Positions 16,925 to 25,062 are shown, counted from the first letter of the stretch. The stretch: DNA of 64,000 bases from Acidobacteriota bacterium (GCA_025456425.1 JALOKP010000017.1:1-64000); one strand, 5' to 3'. Translations and numbers: made by a program. Notes: generated by a model not told the origin, from the sequence alone.

Positions 16925-17694
16925 TGGCGCGCTGGCGGCCGTCGCCGTTCCTCTGGGGCTCGGCGGGGCTCCACGGCGGGCTGCTCGGGCTGACCGCGCT
17001 CGCGCCCGCGGCCTGGCCCTGGACGCTGGGCCTGCTCGTCGCCGACCACGCGGCGCTGGCGGCCGCCGGGATGTGGCCGCGCTCGCGCCTGCTGGGCCCG
17101 AACCGGCGCGAGCTGCCGGCCGCCGCCGCCGCGCGCGGCGAGCTGGCGCTGACGTTCGACGACGGCCCGGACCCCGAGGTCACCCCGCGCGTGCTGGACC
17201 TGCTCGACGCGGCGGGGGCGAAGGGCTCGTTCTTCGTGGTGGGCGAGCGGGCCGAGCGGCACCCGCGCCTCGTGGCCGAGGCGGCCCGGCGCGGCCACGC
17301 CGTCGAGAACCACACGCTGCGCCACAGCCCGCACTTCCCGTGGTACGGCGTGCGCCGGCTGACGCGCGAGCTGGCGGCCGCCAACGCGCAGATCGAGTCG
17401 CTGACCGGGCGGCGGCCGGCTTACTTCCGCGCGCCGGCCGGGCTGCGCTCGCCGCTGCTCGATCCGGTGCTGGCGGCGCTCGACCTGTCGCTGGTGTCGT
17501 GGACGCGGCGCGGCTTCGACGCCGTGCGGACCGATCCCGGCGCCGTCTGGCGGCGGCTCGCCCCGGCGGTGCGGCCGGGGGCGATCCTGCTGCTGCACGA
17601 CGGCCCCGGCCAGCGCGCGGTGCTGGAGGTCCTGCCGCGCGTGCTCGACGCGGCCGCGGCGCGCGGCCTGCGGCCGGTGGCGCCGCTCGGCTGA
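16924..17694 (+). CDS. polysaccharide deacetylase family protein (NodB homology)
   Basis: The 256-aa protein has two N-terminal membrane segments (about residues 8-30 and 34-52), then a NodB domain: LTFDDGPDPEVTPR (catalytic Asp and metal Asp), HTLRHSPHF (metal His pair), RAPAGLRSP and ILLLHDG. Such enzymes remove N-acetyl or related groups from cell-surface glycans or lipids. Its ATG overlaps the ligase stop (TGATG), so it is part of the same operon. The role next to a ketosynthase island is unclear; similar pairings occur in pigment-lipid loci, from memory. Confidence 0.88.
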   Translation: MARWRPSPFLWGSAGLHGGLLGLTALAPAAWPWTLGLLVADHAALAAAGMWPRSRLLGPNRRELPAAAAARGELALTFDDGPDPEVTPRVLDLLDAAGAKGSFFVVGERAERHPRLVAEAARRGHAVENHTLRHSPHFPWYGVRRLTRELAAANAQIESLTGRRPAYFRAPAGLRSPLLDPVLAALDLSLVSWTRRGFDAVRTDPGAVWRRLAPAVRPGAILLLHDGPGQRAVLEVLPRVLDAAAARGLRPVAPLG

Positions 17695-17697
17695 CGG

Positions 17698-18171
17698 TCA
17701 GAGTCCGGTGTGCGCGGCGCGCGGCTCGTGGATCGTCAGCACCGGGCAGGTCGCGTGGCGGATCACCTGCTCCGCGACCGAGCCGAAGACCAGCCGGCGC
17801 CAGCCGGTGCGGCCGTGGGTCGCGATCACGACCAGGTCGGCGTGCTCGCGCTCGGCCGCGGCGACGATCGCGTCGGCCGGGTCGCCGTCGACGACGAGGC
17901 CCCGCACCGCGAGTCCGGTCGTCTGAAGCGTCTCGGCCATCGCGCCGATCATCTGCTCGGCCTGCTCGCGCGCGTGGCGCAGGGTCACCTCCGGCGTGAC
18001 CGCGGCCCCGACCGGGATCTCGACCGCCACCGGGATCGCGACCGGGACCACGACGTTGAGCAGCAGCAGCTCGGCGTGCATCGCGTGCGCCATCTCGCGC
18101 GCGACCTGCAGGGCGGAGTCGGCGGGCTCGCTGAAGTCCGTCGGGCAGAGGATCTTCCTGAAGGGGTACAT
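17698..18171 (-). CDS. universal stress protein (UspA family)
   Basis: The 157-aa protein begins MYPFRKILCPTDFSEPADSAL and ends with the ATP-binding type signature THGRTGWRRLVFGSVAEQVIRHA-x-CPVL, the classic G-2x-G-9x-G(S) pattern. USPs bind ATP and help survival in stress. I choose the ATG at 18171, since the family N-terminus starts there; the longer frame to 18276 adds an unrelated basic leader. It converges on the deacetylase gene with a 3-bp gap. Confidence 0.9.
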   Translation of the reverse strand: MYPFRKILCPTDFSEPADSALQVAREMAHAMHAELLLLNVVVPVAIPVAVEIPVGAAVTPEVTLRHAREQAEQMIGAMAETLQTTGLAVRGLVVDGDPADAIVAAAEREHADLVVIATHGRTGWRRLVFGSVAEQVIRHATCPVLTIHEPRAAHTGL

Positions 18172-18316
18172 GGACGGCCCTCCCGCGGCTGTTTCACCCG
18201 CGACAGCCGGCGCGAACCAGCGTTTCAACGGCCCGCCCCGCGGGCCGGTCGGGTGCGACCCAAGGGACGTGGACATCTTACTGCGCGGCCCGGAAGCCGG
18301 TTCGAATTCTTTGCGA

Positions 18317-18666
18317 TGGTGGAGGCGGTGGGAATCGAACCCACGTCCGAGGATGGTCCACGACGGGCTTCTACACGCTTAGCCGCTTCATTTGGATCTC
18401 GCCTCGCGCGCTCCGAAGGGCAGGATCGCGTCCGGCCAGCCCGTTGATCTCGCTCTCGGCGGGTGGGCCGCCCACCTCGAGCCAGCCCGCGTTCATTGAC
18501 GCCCTGCCTCCCACCCACGGGCGGATCGGAGAGGACGCACCGCCTTTAGTTAGGCAGCGATTGCGTAGTTGGTGTTGGCGTTTGTAAGCTTCCCGTTTTT
18601 TACGAGGATCGGGAGCCTCGGCGTGCCACCCGCGCTTTCCGAACCCCGTCGAGTCCTTTCGCCCCC
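18317..18666 (-). ncRNA. ssrA: transfer-messenger RNA
   Basis: The minus strand starts GGGGGCGAAAGGACTCGACG, the conserved tmRNA 5' end, and finishes with a T-loop-like GGTTCGATTCCCACC followed by the acceptor strand CGCCTCC and an encoded CCA. The 5' GGGGGCG pairs with CGCCTCC with one G-U. The reading frame at about 18579-18550 encodes a tag ending NANTNYAIAA followed by TAA. The length, about 350 nt, is typical. It rescues stalled ribosomes and tags the peptide for proteolysis, with SmpB (not in this window). Confidence 0.95.
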
Positions 18667-18767
18667 ACGGGTGCGCGTTGACGAAAAGAGAGTAAGACTG
18701 CGGCGCCCCGGTTGCAAGCTGGAGGCTGCCGTCCGGCGCGGGGAGCGCGGCCCGCCATCGCCGGCCC

Positions 18768-19247
18768 TTACTGCGCCACGAACTCGACGAACAGCACCTC
18801 GGCCACGCCGTCGTCCGGCAGCGTTCGGTTGATTTCGCGCCGCAGCTCGTCGCGCAGCGCGTCCCGGGCGCCGGGGCGCGTCACCTCCTCGAAGGTCTTC
18901 GCCGACAGCGCCGAGAGGATCCGGTCGCGGGCACGGGCGCGCATGAGCTCGTCGCGCTGCAGCTCGCGCGCGAGCCGCGGGTCGCTCACCACCGCGCGGA
19001 CCGAGGCCCGCAGGTAGCGCTCGACGCCGGGGTCGGCGAGGTTGACGACGAAGGCGTCGAACGCGACCAGCGACGGCGAGGCCGGCGCGCCGGCCCGGAC
19101 GCCCTGGGCCTCCGCCCGCCCCGCGCCGCCGCGCAGCAGCAGCGCCGTCGTCCCGCCCACGGCGGCGAGAACCAGGAGCGCACCGGCAAGAAACAGCAGC
19201 GGGATCCGGCGGCCGGATCCGTCCTCGGACTGGGCCTGCAGCGACAT
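18768..19247 (-). CDS. fliL: flagellar basal-body protein FliL
   Basis: The 159-aa protein has a short cytoplasmic N-terminus, one membrane segment (about residues 15-37) and a periplasmic FliL domain with VAFDAFVVNLADPGVERYLRASV and a C-terminal FVEFVAQ. FliL surrounds the stator and supports torque. It lies 24 bp downstream of motB, so motA, motB and fliL form one transcription unit in the order expected for stator genes. Confidence 0.88.
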   Translation of the reverse strand: MSLQAQSEDGSGRRIPLLFLAGALLVLAAVGGTTALLLRGGAGRAEAQGVRAGAPASPSLVAFDAFVVNLADPGVERYLRASVRAVVSDPRLARELQRDELMRARARDRILSALSAKTFEEVTRPGARDALRDELRREINRTLPDDGVAEVLFVEFVAQ

Positions 19248-19271
19248 CGCGGCTCCTCGCGCGGCAGGCGC

Positions 19272-19985
19272 TCAGGGCCCGGCGCGGAGCAGGATCTCGA
19301 CCCTCCGGTTGCGCTGGCGCCCCTCCTCCGTCGCGTTGTCGCCGACGGGGCGGGTGTCGGCGTGGCCCACCGCCTCGAGCCGCGCCGGGGCCAGGCCGTG
19401 CGCGGCCAGGAACCGGACCACCGCCCCGGCGCGCGCCGCCGACAGCTCCCAGTTGCTCGGGAACGCCGCGCCGCGAACCGGCAGGTTGTCGCTGTGCCCC
19501 TCGACCGTCGCCCGCGCACCGGACTCGCGGACCAGCGCCGCGATCCGCGCCAGCGGCGCGCCGGCCTCCGGCTCCAGCCGCGCGCTGCCCGGGCGGAAGA
19601 GCGGTCCGTTGCTCATCCGGATCCGCACCCCGCGGTCCTCGAGGATCACCTCGGCCCCCAGCTCCGGCGCCGCGCCGCGCAGCGCATCGTGCGCCTGCTC
19701 GAAGATCCGGGCCTTGGCCTCGGCCGGCATCGCGGCCGGCCGGTCGAAGAGCGTCGCGCCCGACAGGGGAGCCTCCGCGCGGCGCTCGGTCTGCGTGCCG
19801 AAGGCGTCGCGGATGTAGCCCGAGACGACCTTGAAGCGCTCGCGCTCCATCGTGCTGAAGGCCAGCAGCATGATGAAGAAGCAGAGCAGCAGCGACATCA
19901 TGTCGCCGTAGGTCAGCATCCAGGCCGGCGCGCCCGGGCGCGGCACGTCCTCTTCCAGCAGCGCCGCCAGGGGCTCGCGCCTCAC
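19272..19985 (-). CDS. motB: flagellar motor stator protein MotB
   Basis: The 237-aa protein has the MotB plug and membrane region AWMLTYGDMMSLLLCFFIMLLAFS, including the proton-binding Asp, and a C-terminal OmpA-like peptidoglycan-binding domain (VEGHSDNLPVRG, NWELSAARAGAVVRFL, RNRRVEILL). With MotA it forms the ion-driven stator anchored to the wall. Its start overlaps the motA stop by 4 bp. Confidence 0.93.
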   Translation of the reverse strand: MRREPLAALLEEDVPRPGAPAWMLTYGDMMSLLLCFFIMLLAFSTMERERFKVVSGYIRDAFGTQTERRAEAPLSGATLFDRPAAMPAEAKARIFEQAHDALRGAAPELGAEVILEDRGVRIRMSNGPLFRPGSARLEPEAGAPLARIAALVRESGARATVEGHSDNLPVRGAAFPSNWELSAARAGAVVRFLAAHGLAPARLEAVGHADTRPVGDNATEEGRQRNRRVEILLRAGP

Positions 19986-20761
19986 GCCGCCTCCGTCCCC
20001 GCGCTTCGCTCGGCGCCCTGCCGCAGCGCGGGCGGGACGTGCGCGGTCAGCTTCTGCCGGACCGACGTCGGGTGGTCCCCCTCGACGATCGCCAGGATCC
20101 CCTCCAGCACCAGCATCCGCGCCGCGACCTCCTCGCGGCTGCGGTTCTTCAGCTTCTCGGCCAGGGGCAGGCAGACCAGGTAGGCGATCAGCGAGCCGTA
20201 GAGCGTGGTCAGGATCGCCAGCGCCATCGCCGGGCCGATCCGCGCCGGCTCGTCGAGCGTCGAGAGCATCTTCACCAGCCCGATCAGGGTCCCGATCATC
20301 CCGAAGGCCGGGGCCGAGGCCGCCATCCCCTCGAGCAGCTCCTGCCCGTAGCGGTGCCGCTGGACCAGCGCTGCGGTTTCGGTCTCGAGCATCTGGCGGA
20401 TCGCGCCGGGCTCGTAGCCGTCGACCGCGAGCGCGACCGCGCGCGCCAGGAAGGGGTCGCGGATCTGGCGGCGCTCGAGCGCCAGCAGGCTCTCGCGGCG
20501 TGCGGTGCGCGCCAGCTCGACCAGCTCGGCGATCAGGTCGTCGGGGCGCGATGCGGTGCGCGTGAAGGCGTTGCGCACGACGGCGAAGGTCGAGAAGACC
20601 CGTCCCAGCGGGTTCTTGATGAAGGTCACGCCGAGCGTGCCGCCCAGCACGATCAGCAACGAGGCCACGTCGACGAACTGCACCGGCCGGTCGCCCAGCG
20701 CCACGGCGGCGCCGATCAGGGCGACGGCCACGATCAGGCCGATGACGGTCGAGGCATCCAC
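19982..20761 (-). CDS. motA: flagellar motor stator protein MotA
   Basis: The 259-aa protein has four membrane segments, the early IVLGGTLGVTFI pattern, a cytoplasmic loop with conserved basic residues, and the MotA signature MIGTLIGLVKMLSTLDEPARIGPAMALAILTTLYGSLIAY. It forms the ion channel and contacts FliG. It sits 5 bp after csrA in the flgM-fliW-csrA-motA-motB-fliL unit. Whether it uses protons or sodium is not decided here. Confidence 0.93.
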   Translation of the reverse strand: MDASTVIGLIVAVALIGAAVALGDRPVQFVDVASLLIVLGGTLGVTFIKNPLGRVFSTFAVVRNAFTRTASRPDDLIAELVELARTARRESLLALERRQIRDPFLARAVALAVDGYEPGAIRQMLETETAALVQRHRYGQELLEGMAASAPAFGMIGTLIGLVKMLSTLDEPARIGPAMALAILTTLYGSLIAYLVCLPLAEKLKNRSREEVAARMLVLEGILAIVEGDHPTSVRQKLTAHVPPALRQGAERSAGTEAA

Positions 20762-20766
20762 GCGGG

Positions 20767-21033
20767 CTACCTGTCGTCTCCGTTCGAGGACCCGCCGCGG
20801 GGCGCGTGGCGCCGCAGCCGGGCGGCGAGGTCGGCGACCGCCGCGGGGTCGGCCGCCGTCGCGCGGAGGTTGTTGTCGGCGACCTCGCGATGCAGTTCCT
20901 CGCGGACGACGGGCACGTCGTCCGGGGCCTCGAGCCCGAGCCGGACCTGCTGCCCGCGGATCTCGACGACCTTGATCCGGATGTCGTTCCCGATCAGGAG
21001 CGACTGCCCTATCTTGCGGCTGAGGACGAGCAT
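20767..21033 (-). CDS. csrA: carbon storage regulator CsrA
   Basis: The 88-aa RNA-binding protein starts MLVLSRKIGQSLLIGNDIRI and contains VRLGLEAPDDVPVVREEL, the full CsrA core, with a 25-30 residue C-terminal extension typical of FliW-controlled CsrA. It represses translation of target mRNAs such as flagellin. The ATG at 21033 has GGGAGG upstream; the longer frame to 21105 overlaps fliW. The first 25 bp overlap the fliW 3' end, coupling the antagonist pair. Confidence 0.95.
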   Translation of the reverse strand: MLVLSRKIGQSLLIGNDIRIKVVEIRGQQVRLGLEAPDDVPVVREELHREVADNNLRATAADPAAVADLAARLRRHAPRGGSSNGDDR

Positions 21034-21500
21034 GCGGGGGACCTCCCTGTCCCGGAGTGCGCCGCGGCCTGCTCGGGCCGCGCGAACTCGAAGCGGACCG
21101 GCCAATCGCCGTCGTCCAGGATCACCTGCTCCCCGCGCATCGTCTGCGGGTCGATCACCAGCGGGGCGCGGAGGTTCGCGCTGGCCCCCTCAGCTTCGAG
21201 CTGGACCACCACGAGGCACAGGCTGCGGCCCTCGCTCCCCTCCCCCAGGCGGGACCAGACGCCGGACGGGATGGCGGGCGGGTAGCCGGCGAGCAGCAGG
21301 GCAGGGTCCGCGACCGGCAGGGCCAGCTGCGGCTGCTCGACCGAGCGCAGCCAGCGGAGGGGGCGCGTCTCGTCGCGCTCGACCAGCTCCCAGCGGCGCA
21401 GGCCGTCGTACCCGGGCAGGCCCCGGTCGAAGTAGACGACCGTCGGCGCGCTGCGCTGCAGCGCGGACCGGCACTCGCGATCGGCGACGGTGGGGCTCAC
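21009..21500 (-). CDS. fliW: flagellar assembly factor FliW
   Basis: The 163-aa protein shows FliW features: VVYFDRGLPGYDGLRRWELVE, a central VEQPQLALPV segment, and a C-terminal NLRAPLVIDPQTMRGEQVILDD. FliW binds CsrA and flagellin, releasing flagellin mRNA from repression when secretion is active. The GTG at 21500 overlaps the flgM stop, and the 3' end overlaps csrA. Arg/Ala-rich residues after the FliW core are probably an unstructured tail. Confidence 0.9.
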   Translation of the reverse strand: MSPTVADRECRSALQRSAPTVVYFDRGLPGYDGLRRWELVERDETRPLRWLRSVEQPQLALPVADPALLLAGYPPAIPSGVWSRLGEGSEGRSLCLVVVQLEAEGASANLRAPLVIDPQTMRGEQVILDDGDWPVRFEFARPEQAAAHSGTGRSPACSSSAAR

Positions 21501-21895
21501 GGGAACCTCGTTTCGATGCGGGCGGACATCGTGCGCTCCTCGTCGAGCATCGCCTCCGCGATCCGGCGGCCGTTGGGACGGTAGAGCCCGGCGGCGAGCT
21601 GCGCGCGCAACCGCGCGACCAGCGCCTCGCGCCGATCCGGCGTTGCCGCGAGCGCGGCGCGCAGGGCCGCAAACTCGCGGGCCCGGGCGGGGAGGCCGCG
21701 GCCGTTCTCCGGAAGCGGGGCCGTGGCGCCGGCGCCCGGCGTCCCGGGGGACGCGCCGCGCCACGCGACAGAGAGCTCCCGCTCGGCCCGGTCGAGCCGG
21801 TCGAACAGCCCGTGCAGGGCCCGGACCGGGTTGTCGTGCTGGATCCTCAAGGGGTCCGCCTTCGGGTGCCGCGCCACGGGCCGGGCCCGCGGCAT
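21497..21895 (-). CDS. flgM: FlgM-like anti-sigma-28 factor
   Basis: The 132-aa protein ends with the FlgM-type sigma-binding region: RREALVARLRAQLAAGLYRPNGRRIAEAMLDEE resembles the LKARIEAGTY...KIAEALL pattern. The N-terminal 50 residues are Pro/Arg-rich and longer than usual. FlgM holds sigma-28 until it is exported through the finished hook. The sigma-28 gene lies 1.5 kb upstream on the same strand, and a sigma-28-like promoter precedes this gene, giving the classic autoregulatory loop. Confidence 0.78.
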   Translation of the reverse strand: MPRARPVARHPKADPLRIQHDNPVRALHGLFDRLDRAERELSVAWRGASPGTPGAGATAPLPENGRGLPARAREFAALRAALAATPDRREALVARLRAQLAAGLYRPNGRRIAEAMLDEERTMSARIETRFP

Positions 21896-21912
21896 AGGCC
21901 ACCCCGAGTGGC

Positions 21913-21939
21913 GTATCGGCCGCCATGGGCGCGGCTTGA
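21913..21939 (-). promoter_or_regulatory. sigma-28 (FliA)-type promoter upstream of flgM
   Basis: On the minus strand the sequence reads TCAA, a 15-bp spacer, then GCCGATAC, against the consensus TAAA-N15-GCCGATAA. The -10 box matches seven of eight bases. It ends 18 bp before the flgM ATG, giving a short leader. It lies in the only non-coding gap of the flagellar block and would drive flgM, fliW, csrA, motA, motB and fliL as late genes. Confidence 0.7.
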
Positions 21940-21964
21940 GGCCCGGCGGGAGACCACCGCCGCC

Positions 21965-22183
21965 TCAGCCCGCGCGCTGGCGGAACCGCACCAGGCGCCG
22001 TCGCAGGGCCGGCTCCGCTGCCAGCCCCCCGCGACCGGCCCGCGCGGCCGGCCCGCCGAGTCCGTCCCCGGCGGCGGCCCGCGCGCCGCGCGCGCGCTGC
22101 CGCGTGCTGCGCTCCAGCGCCAGCAGGGCGAAAAGCATCGCGAGGTCGAAGGCCAGCTGGACCCACAGCAGCTCGCGCATCAC
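21965..22183 (-). CDS. small membrane protein of flagellar operon (possible FliO)
   Basis: The 72-aa product has one hydrophobic segment at residues 4-24 followed by an Arg/Ala-rich cytoplasmic tail. The start GTG-ATG pair overlaps the fliN stop. Position right after fliM and fliN, plus N-terminal membrane segment and basic tail, recall FliO, the small accessory of the export gate, but it is shorter than known FliO proteins and I see no decisive motif. No fliP follows. It is the last gene before the sigma-28 promoter. Confidence 0.55.
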   Translation of the reverse strand: MMRELLWVQLAFDLAMLFALLALERSTRQRARGARAAAGDGLGGPAARAGRGGLAAEPALRRRLVRFRQRAG

Positions 22184-22488
22184 GGCGTCCCCCCGCGGGC
22201 CAGCTCGCGCACCCGGAAGGCAAAGCGCCCGTCGACCACGACGAGATCGCCGATGGCGACCGGCCGGTCCTGGACGAACAGCGTGACGGTGTCGTCGCCG
22301 TCGAGGCCGACCGGCACGGCGTCGCCGGCCCGCAGCCCGAGCACGCGCTCGAGGCTCCAGACCTGGCGGCCCAGCCGCACCTCGAGCGGCAGCTCGATCC
22401 GATCGAACGGCGAGCCGTCGGCGCCCGGCGCCGCGTCGGCCGCCGCCCCGCCCGGGACCTCGACGTCGTGCAGGTCGTGCAGGTTCAC
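22180..22488 (-). CDS. fliN: flagellar motor switch protein FliN
   Basis: The 102-aa protein has a SPOA domain from about residue 30: IELPLEVRLGRQVWSLERVLGLRAGDAVPVGLDGDD and VAIGDLVVVDGRFAFRVREL. FliN forms the lower C-ring that binds FliH and, with FliM, switches rotation. It overlaps fliM by 4 bp. A second SPOA protein is encoded at 26097, at the head of the same block. Confidence 0.92.
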   Translation of the reverse strand: MNLHDLHDVEVPGGAAADAAPGADGSPFDRIELPLEVRLGRQVWSLERVLGLRAGDAVPVGLDGDDTVTLFVQDRPVAIGDLVVVDGRFAFRVRELARGGTP

Positions 22489-23435
22489 GGTTCCCTCCCC
22501 TCCGCGCCGGCCGCGGCCGGCACGAACCGGCGGATCTCGAGCACGCGCCGCGTGTCCTGGCGGCGCAGCACCCCTTCCGCGAGCAGCGCCCCGTTGAGGC
22601 GCAGCCCGACCCCTTCCGGATCGGGCAGGTCGAGCTGCAGCACGTGGCCGGGGCGCAACCGCTGCAGGTCGGTGACCCGCAGGCTGGCCCCGGCGAGGAC
22701 CGGCTCGAACGTCACCGGGGCCCGGCGCAGCGCGTCGAGCAGTTCCGGCGCGGCGTCGCGCGCCGACGGCCGCGGCGCGTCCGACGCGAGCCGGCCCGCC
22801 AGGGGCGGCGCCATCAGCAGGCGGCAGACCGCCTCGCCCCCGGGCAGCTCGAGCCGGAACGCCGCCGCGGCGAGCATCCCGCCGCGGCGCACGAGCCGGC
22901 CGAAGTCCGGTTCGGGGTCGAGCCCGCCCGGCTGCAGCGGCGCCAGCGCGGAGCGCTCGCCGAGCGCGCGGGCGAGCCGCTGGAAGGCCTCTTCCAGCAG
23001 GCGCGACTCGACCACCGAGAGCGCGCGCGGCGCGGCCGGCCGCCCCTCGCCCCCCTGCAGCCGATCGACGATCGCCAGCGCCAGCTCGTGCTGGAACGAG
23101 ATCCCGCCGACCACTTCGCCCGCCTCGTCGACGAACAGCCCGAGCGGCTCGCCCTGGACCAGCGTCGCCAGGACCGTTCCCGCCGGCTGCTGGATCAGCC
23201 CGGTGAACTCCGCGCGGAGGGGCGCGCTCGCGGCGAGGATCGTCGTGAACGCGCTGGCGACCTCGCCGGCCAGCCTCTCGCAGGCGGCGTGGACGAGCGA
23301 GAGCCGCTCCCCGGCCAGCAGCAGCGGCGCCCTCAGGTCGTACGGGACCGCGTCGGAACCGGCCGGGCCGGCCTCTTCGGCCCCGAAGGATCGAAGCAGG
23401 GAGTCGACCTCGGCCTGGGACAGCAGGCGGCTCAT
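22485..23435 (-). CDS. fliM: flagellar motor switch protein FliM
   Basis: The 316-aa protein starts MSRLLSQAEVDSLLRSF, the FliM peptide that binds phospho-CheY, continues with the middle domain, and ends with a SPOA domain (APVTFEPVLAGASLRVTDLQRLRPGHVLQLDLPD). It links chemotaxis to the C-ring. The ATG at 23435 overlaps the sigma-28 gene stop by 4 bp; the longer frame to 24164 runs through that gene and is a shadow. The middle domain is divergent. Confidence 0.9.
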   Translation of the reverse strand: MSRLLSQAEVDSLLRSFGAEEAGPAGSDAVPYDLRAPLLLAGERLSLVHAACERLAGEVASAFTTILAASAPLRAEFTGLIQQPAGTVLATLVQGEPLGLFVDEAGEVVGGISFQHELALAIVDRLQGGEGRPAAPRALSVVESRLLEEAFQRLARALGERSALAPLQPGGLDPEPDFGRLVRRGGMLAAAAFRLELPGGEAVCRLLMAPPLAGRLASDAPRPSARDAAPELLDALRRAPVTFEPVLAGASLRVTDLQRLRPGHVLQLDLPDPEGVGLRLNGALLAEGVLRRQDTRRVLEIRRFVPAAAGAEGREP

Positions 23436-24214
23436 CGCAGCGCCTCCTCCAGGGGGACCGTGAGCCGCTCGCCGACGCGCGCGCGCAGCCGGCTGATGGC
23501 GCGGGTGTGGATCTGGCAGACCCGCGACTCGGTGACGTCGAGCACGGCGCCGATCTCCTTCAGCGTCAGGCCCCGCTCGTAGTAGAGCGACAGGACCATC
23601 CGCTCCCGCTCGGGCAGGTGGTCGATCTCCTGGGCCAGGACCTCGCGCCGCTCCTTCTCCTGGATCGCGAACAGCGGGCTGGCGCCGGGATCGGCCGGGT
23701 CGTTCCCCTCGTCCTCGCCGGCCGGCATGTGGCCGAGCCGGACGCCTCGCGCCTGCTGGTAGAGCGCGTGCAGCTCGTCGACCGAGAGCCCCAGCTCGGA
23801 CGCGATCTCCTCGTCCTCGGCGGGGCGCCGCGTGCGGTGCTCGACCGCGACGATCGCGGTCTCGAGCCGGCGCGCGGCGCGGCGCAGCGAACGGGGGGCC
23901 CAGTCGCGGCAGCGCACGCCGTCGAGGATCGCGCCGCGGATCCGCGCCTCGGCGTAGGTCTTGAACTGCACGCCGTGCGACGGGTCGAAGCGGTCGATCG
24001 CCTCCATCAGCCCCAGGATCCCGTCTCCGACCAGGTCGTCGAAGTCGACCGGGCCGGCCAGCCGCGAGCCGATCCGGTGGGCGAGGTACTTCACCAGCCC
24101 GGTGTGCCCGACGAGCAGGCGCTCGCGGGCGGCAGAACCGGGAACCCGGGCCGCGGCCGCCCATTCGACCGTCGGGTCGACGAGCGGGGCGTCGGTGTGC
24201 GAGGCGCCGCGCAT
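23432..24214 (-). CDS. fliA: sigma-28 factor FliA/WhiG-type
   Basis: The 260-aa sigma factor has region 2 (LVKYLAHRIGSRL..FDDLVGDGILGLMEAIDRFDPSHGVQFKTYAEARIRGAILDGVRCRDWAPRSLRR), region 3 and region 4 (LPERERMVLSLYYERGLTLKEIGAVLDVTESRVCQIHTRAI). It directs late flagellar and motility genes. I choose the ATG at 24214, which forms a TGATG overlap with flhG; another ATG at 24253 would extend it. FlgM, its likely antagonist, is encoded downstream. Confidence 0.93.
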   Translation of the reverse strand: MRGASHTDAPLVDPTVEWAAAARVPGSAARERLLVGHTGLVKYLAHRIGSRLAGPVDFDDLVGDGILGLMEAIDRFDPSHGVQFKTYAEARIRGAILDGVRCRDWAPRSLRRAARRLETAIVAVEHRTRRPAEDEEIASELGLSVDELHALYQQARGVRLGHMPAGEDEGNDPADPGASPLFAIQEKERREVLAQEIDHLPERERMVLSLYYERGLTLKEIGAVLDVTESRVCQIHTRAISRLRARVGERLTVPLEEALR

Positions 24215-25062
24215 CAGTGCTGGAGTCCCGGGTGCGTTGCGTTCCCGTCCCATCGTGGCGACGCTCCGGAGAGGCTGCGCGCGCGGGCGCGCGCGACGAC
24301 CTTGGCGGCCAACCGCTCGAGCGAGCGACTGGCGGGGGCGAGGGGCTGTTCGATCACGAGCGCGGCCTGGCGGCGCGCGGCGTCGGCGACCGCAGGGTCC
24401 TTGAGGACGAAGCCGTCGAAGTCGATCCCGCGGCCCAGGAACTGGCTGGCCGCGGCGACCAGGCGCCGGTGGACGCGGCGGGCCTCGTCCTCGTCGTCGG
24501 CGCCGTTGACGACGAGGCCGATCTCCTGGCCCGGATCGCGCCGCAGCGCGACCTTCAGCGCGGCGTAGGCGTCGACCAGCGCGGCCGGCTCGGGCCAGGT
24601 CACGAGCAGCGTGCGGTCCGCCAGCATCAGCATCCGGGAGACCTGGTCGCCGATCCCGGCCGCGGTGTCGATCAGCAGCACGTCGCAGCACTCGCCGACC
24701 GCGCGCAGCCCCTCGACGAAGTGCAGCATCTCCTCGGGCGGCAGGCTGGCCAGCTCGGGGATCCCGGAGCCGGCGGGGATCAGGCGGATCCCGCCGGGCC
24801 CCTCGATCGCCAGCTCGGTCAGCGGGACGCGCTCGCGGAAGAAGTGCTCGATCGTGCGGGGCGGAGCGAGACCGAGCAGCACGTCGGCGTTGGCCAGCGA
24901 GAGGTCGGCGTCGAGCAGCGTCGTCGCCAGGCCGTTCCGGGCCAGCGCGATCGCCAGGTTGACCGCGACGAAGGTCTTGCCGACACCCCCCTTGCCGGAG
25001 GTGACGGCCAGCACCAGCGCGCGGCGCGCGCGGCGCGGCGGGGGGGCGGCGCGGTCGCTCAT
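24214..25062 (-). CDS. flhG: flagellar number regulator FlhG (MinD-like ATPase)
   Basis: The 282-aa ATPase has the deviant Walker A VTSGKGGVGKTFVAVNLA, Walker B VLLIDTAAGIGDQV, and the switch LLDADLSLANADVLLGL. FlhG limits flagellar number and position by acting on FlhF. It overlaps flhF by 4 bp. It lacks an obvious N-terminal DQAxxLR-like FlhF-activating motif in the short Arg-rich leader, which may be real divergence. The long upstream extension in the ORF track is a shadow of flhF. Confidence 0.92.
   Translation of the reverse strand: MSDRAAPPPRRARRALVLAVTSGKGGVGKTFVAVNLAIALARNGLATTLLDADLSLANADVLLGLAPPRTIEHFFRERVPLTELAIEGPGGIRLIPAGSGIPELASLPPEEMLHFVEGLRAVGECCDVLLIDTAAGIGDQVSRMLMLADRTLLVTWPEPAALVDAYAALKVALRRDPGQEIGLVVNGADDEDEARRVHRRLVAAASQFLGRGIDFDGFVLKDPAVADAARRQAALVIEQPLAPASRSLERLAAKVVARARARSLSGASPRWDGNATHPGLQH

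Noticed and set aside
18569-19017. Plus-strand frames over the tmRNA and fliL
   Set aside because: They overlap the tmRNA and antisense fliL; no support.
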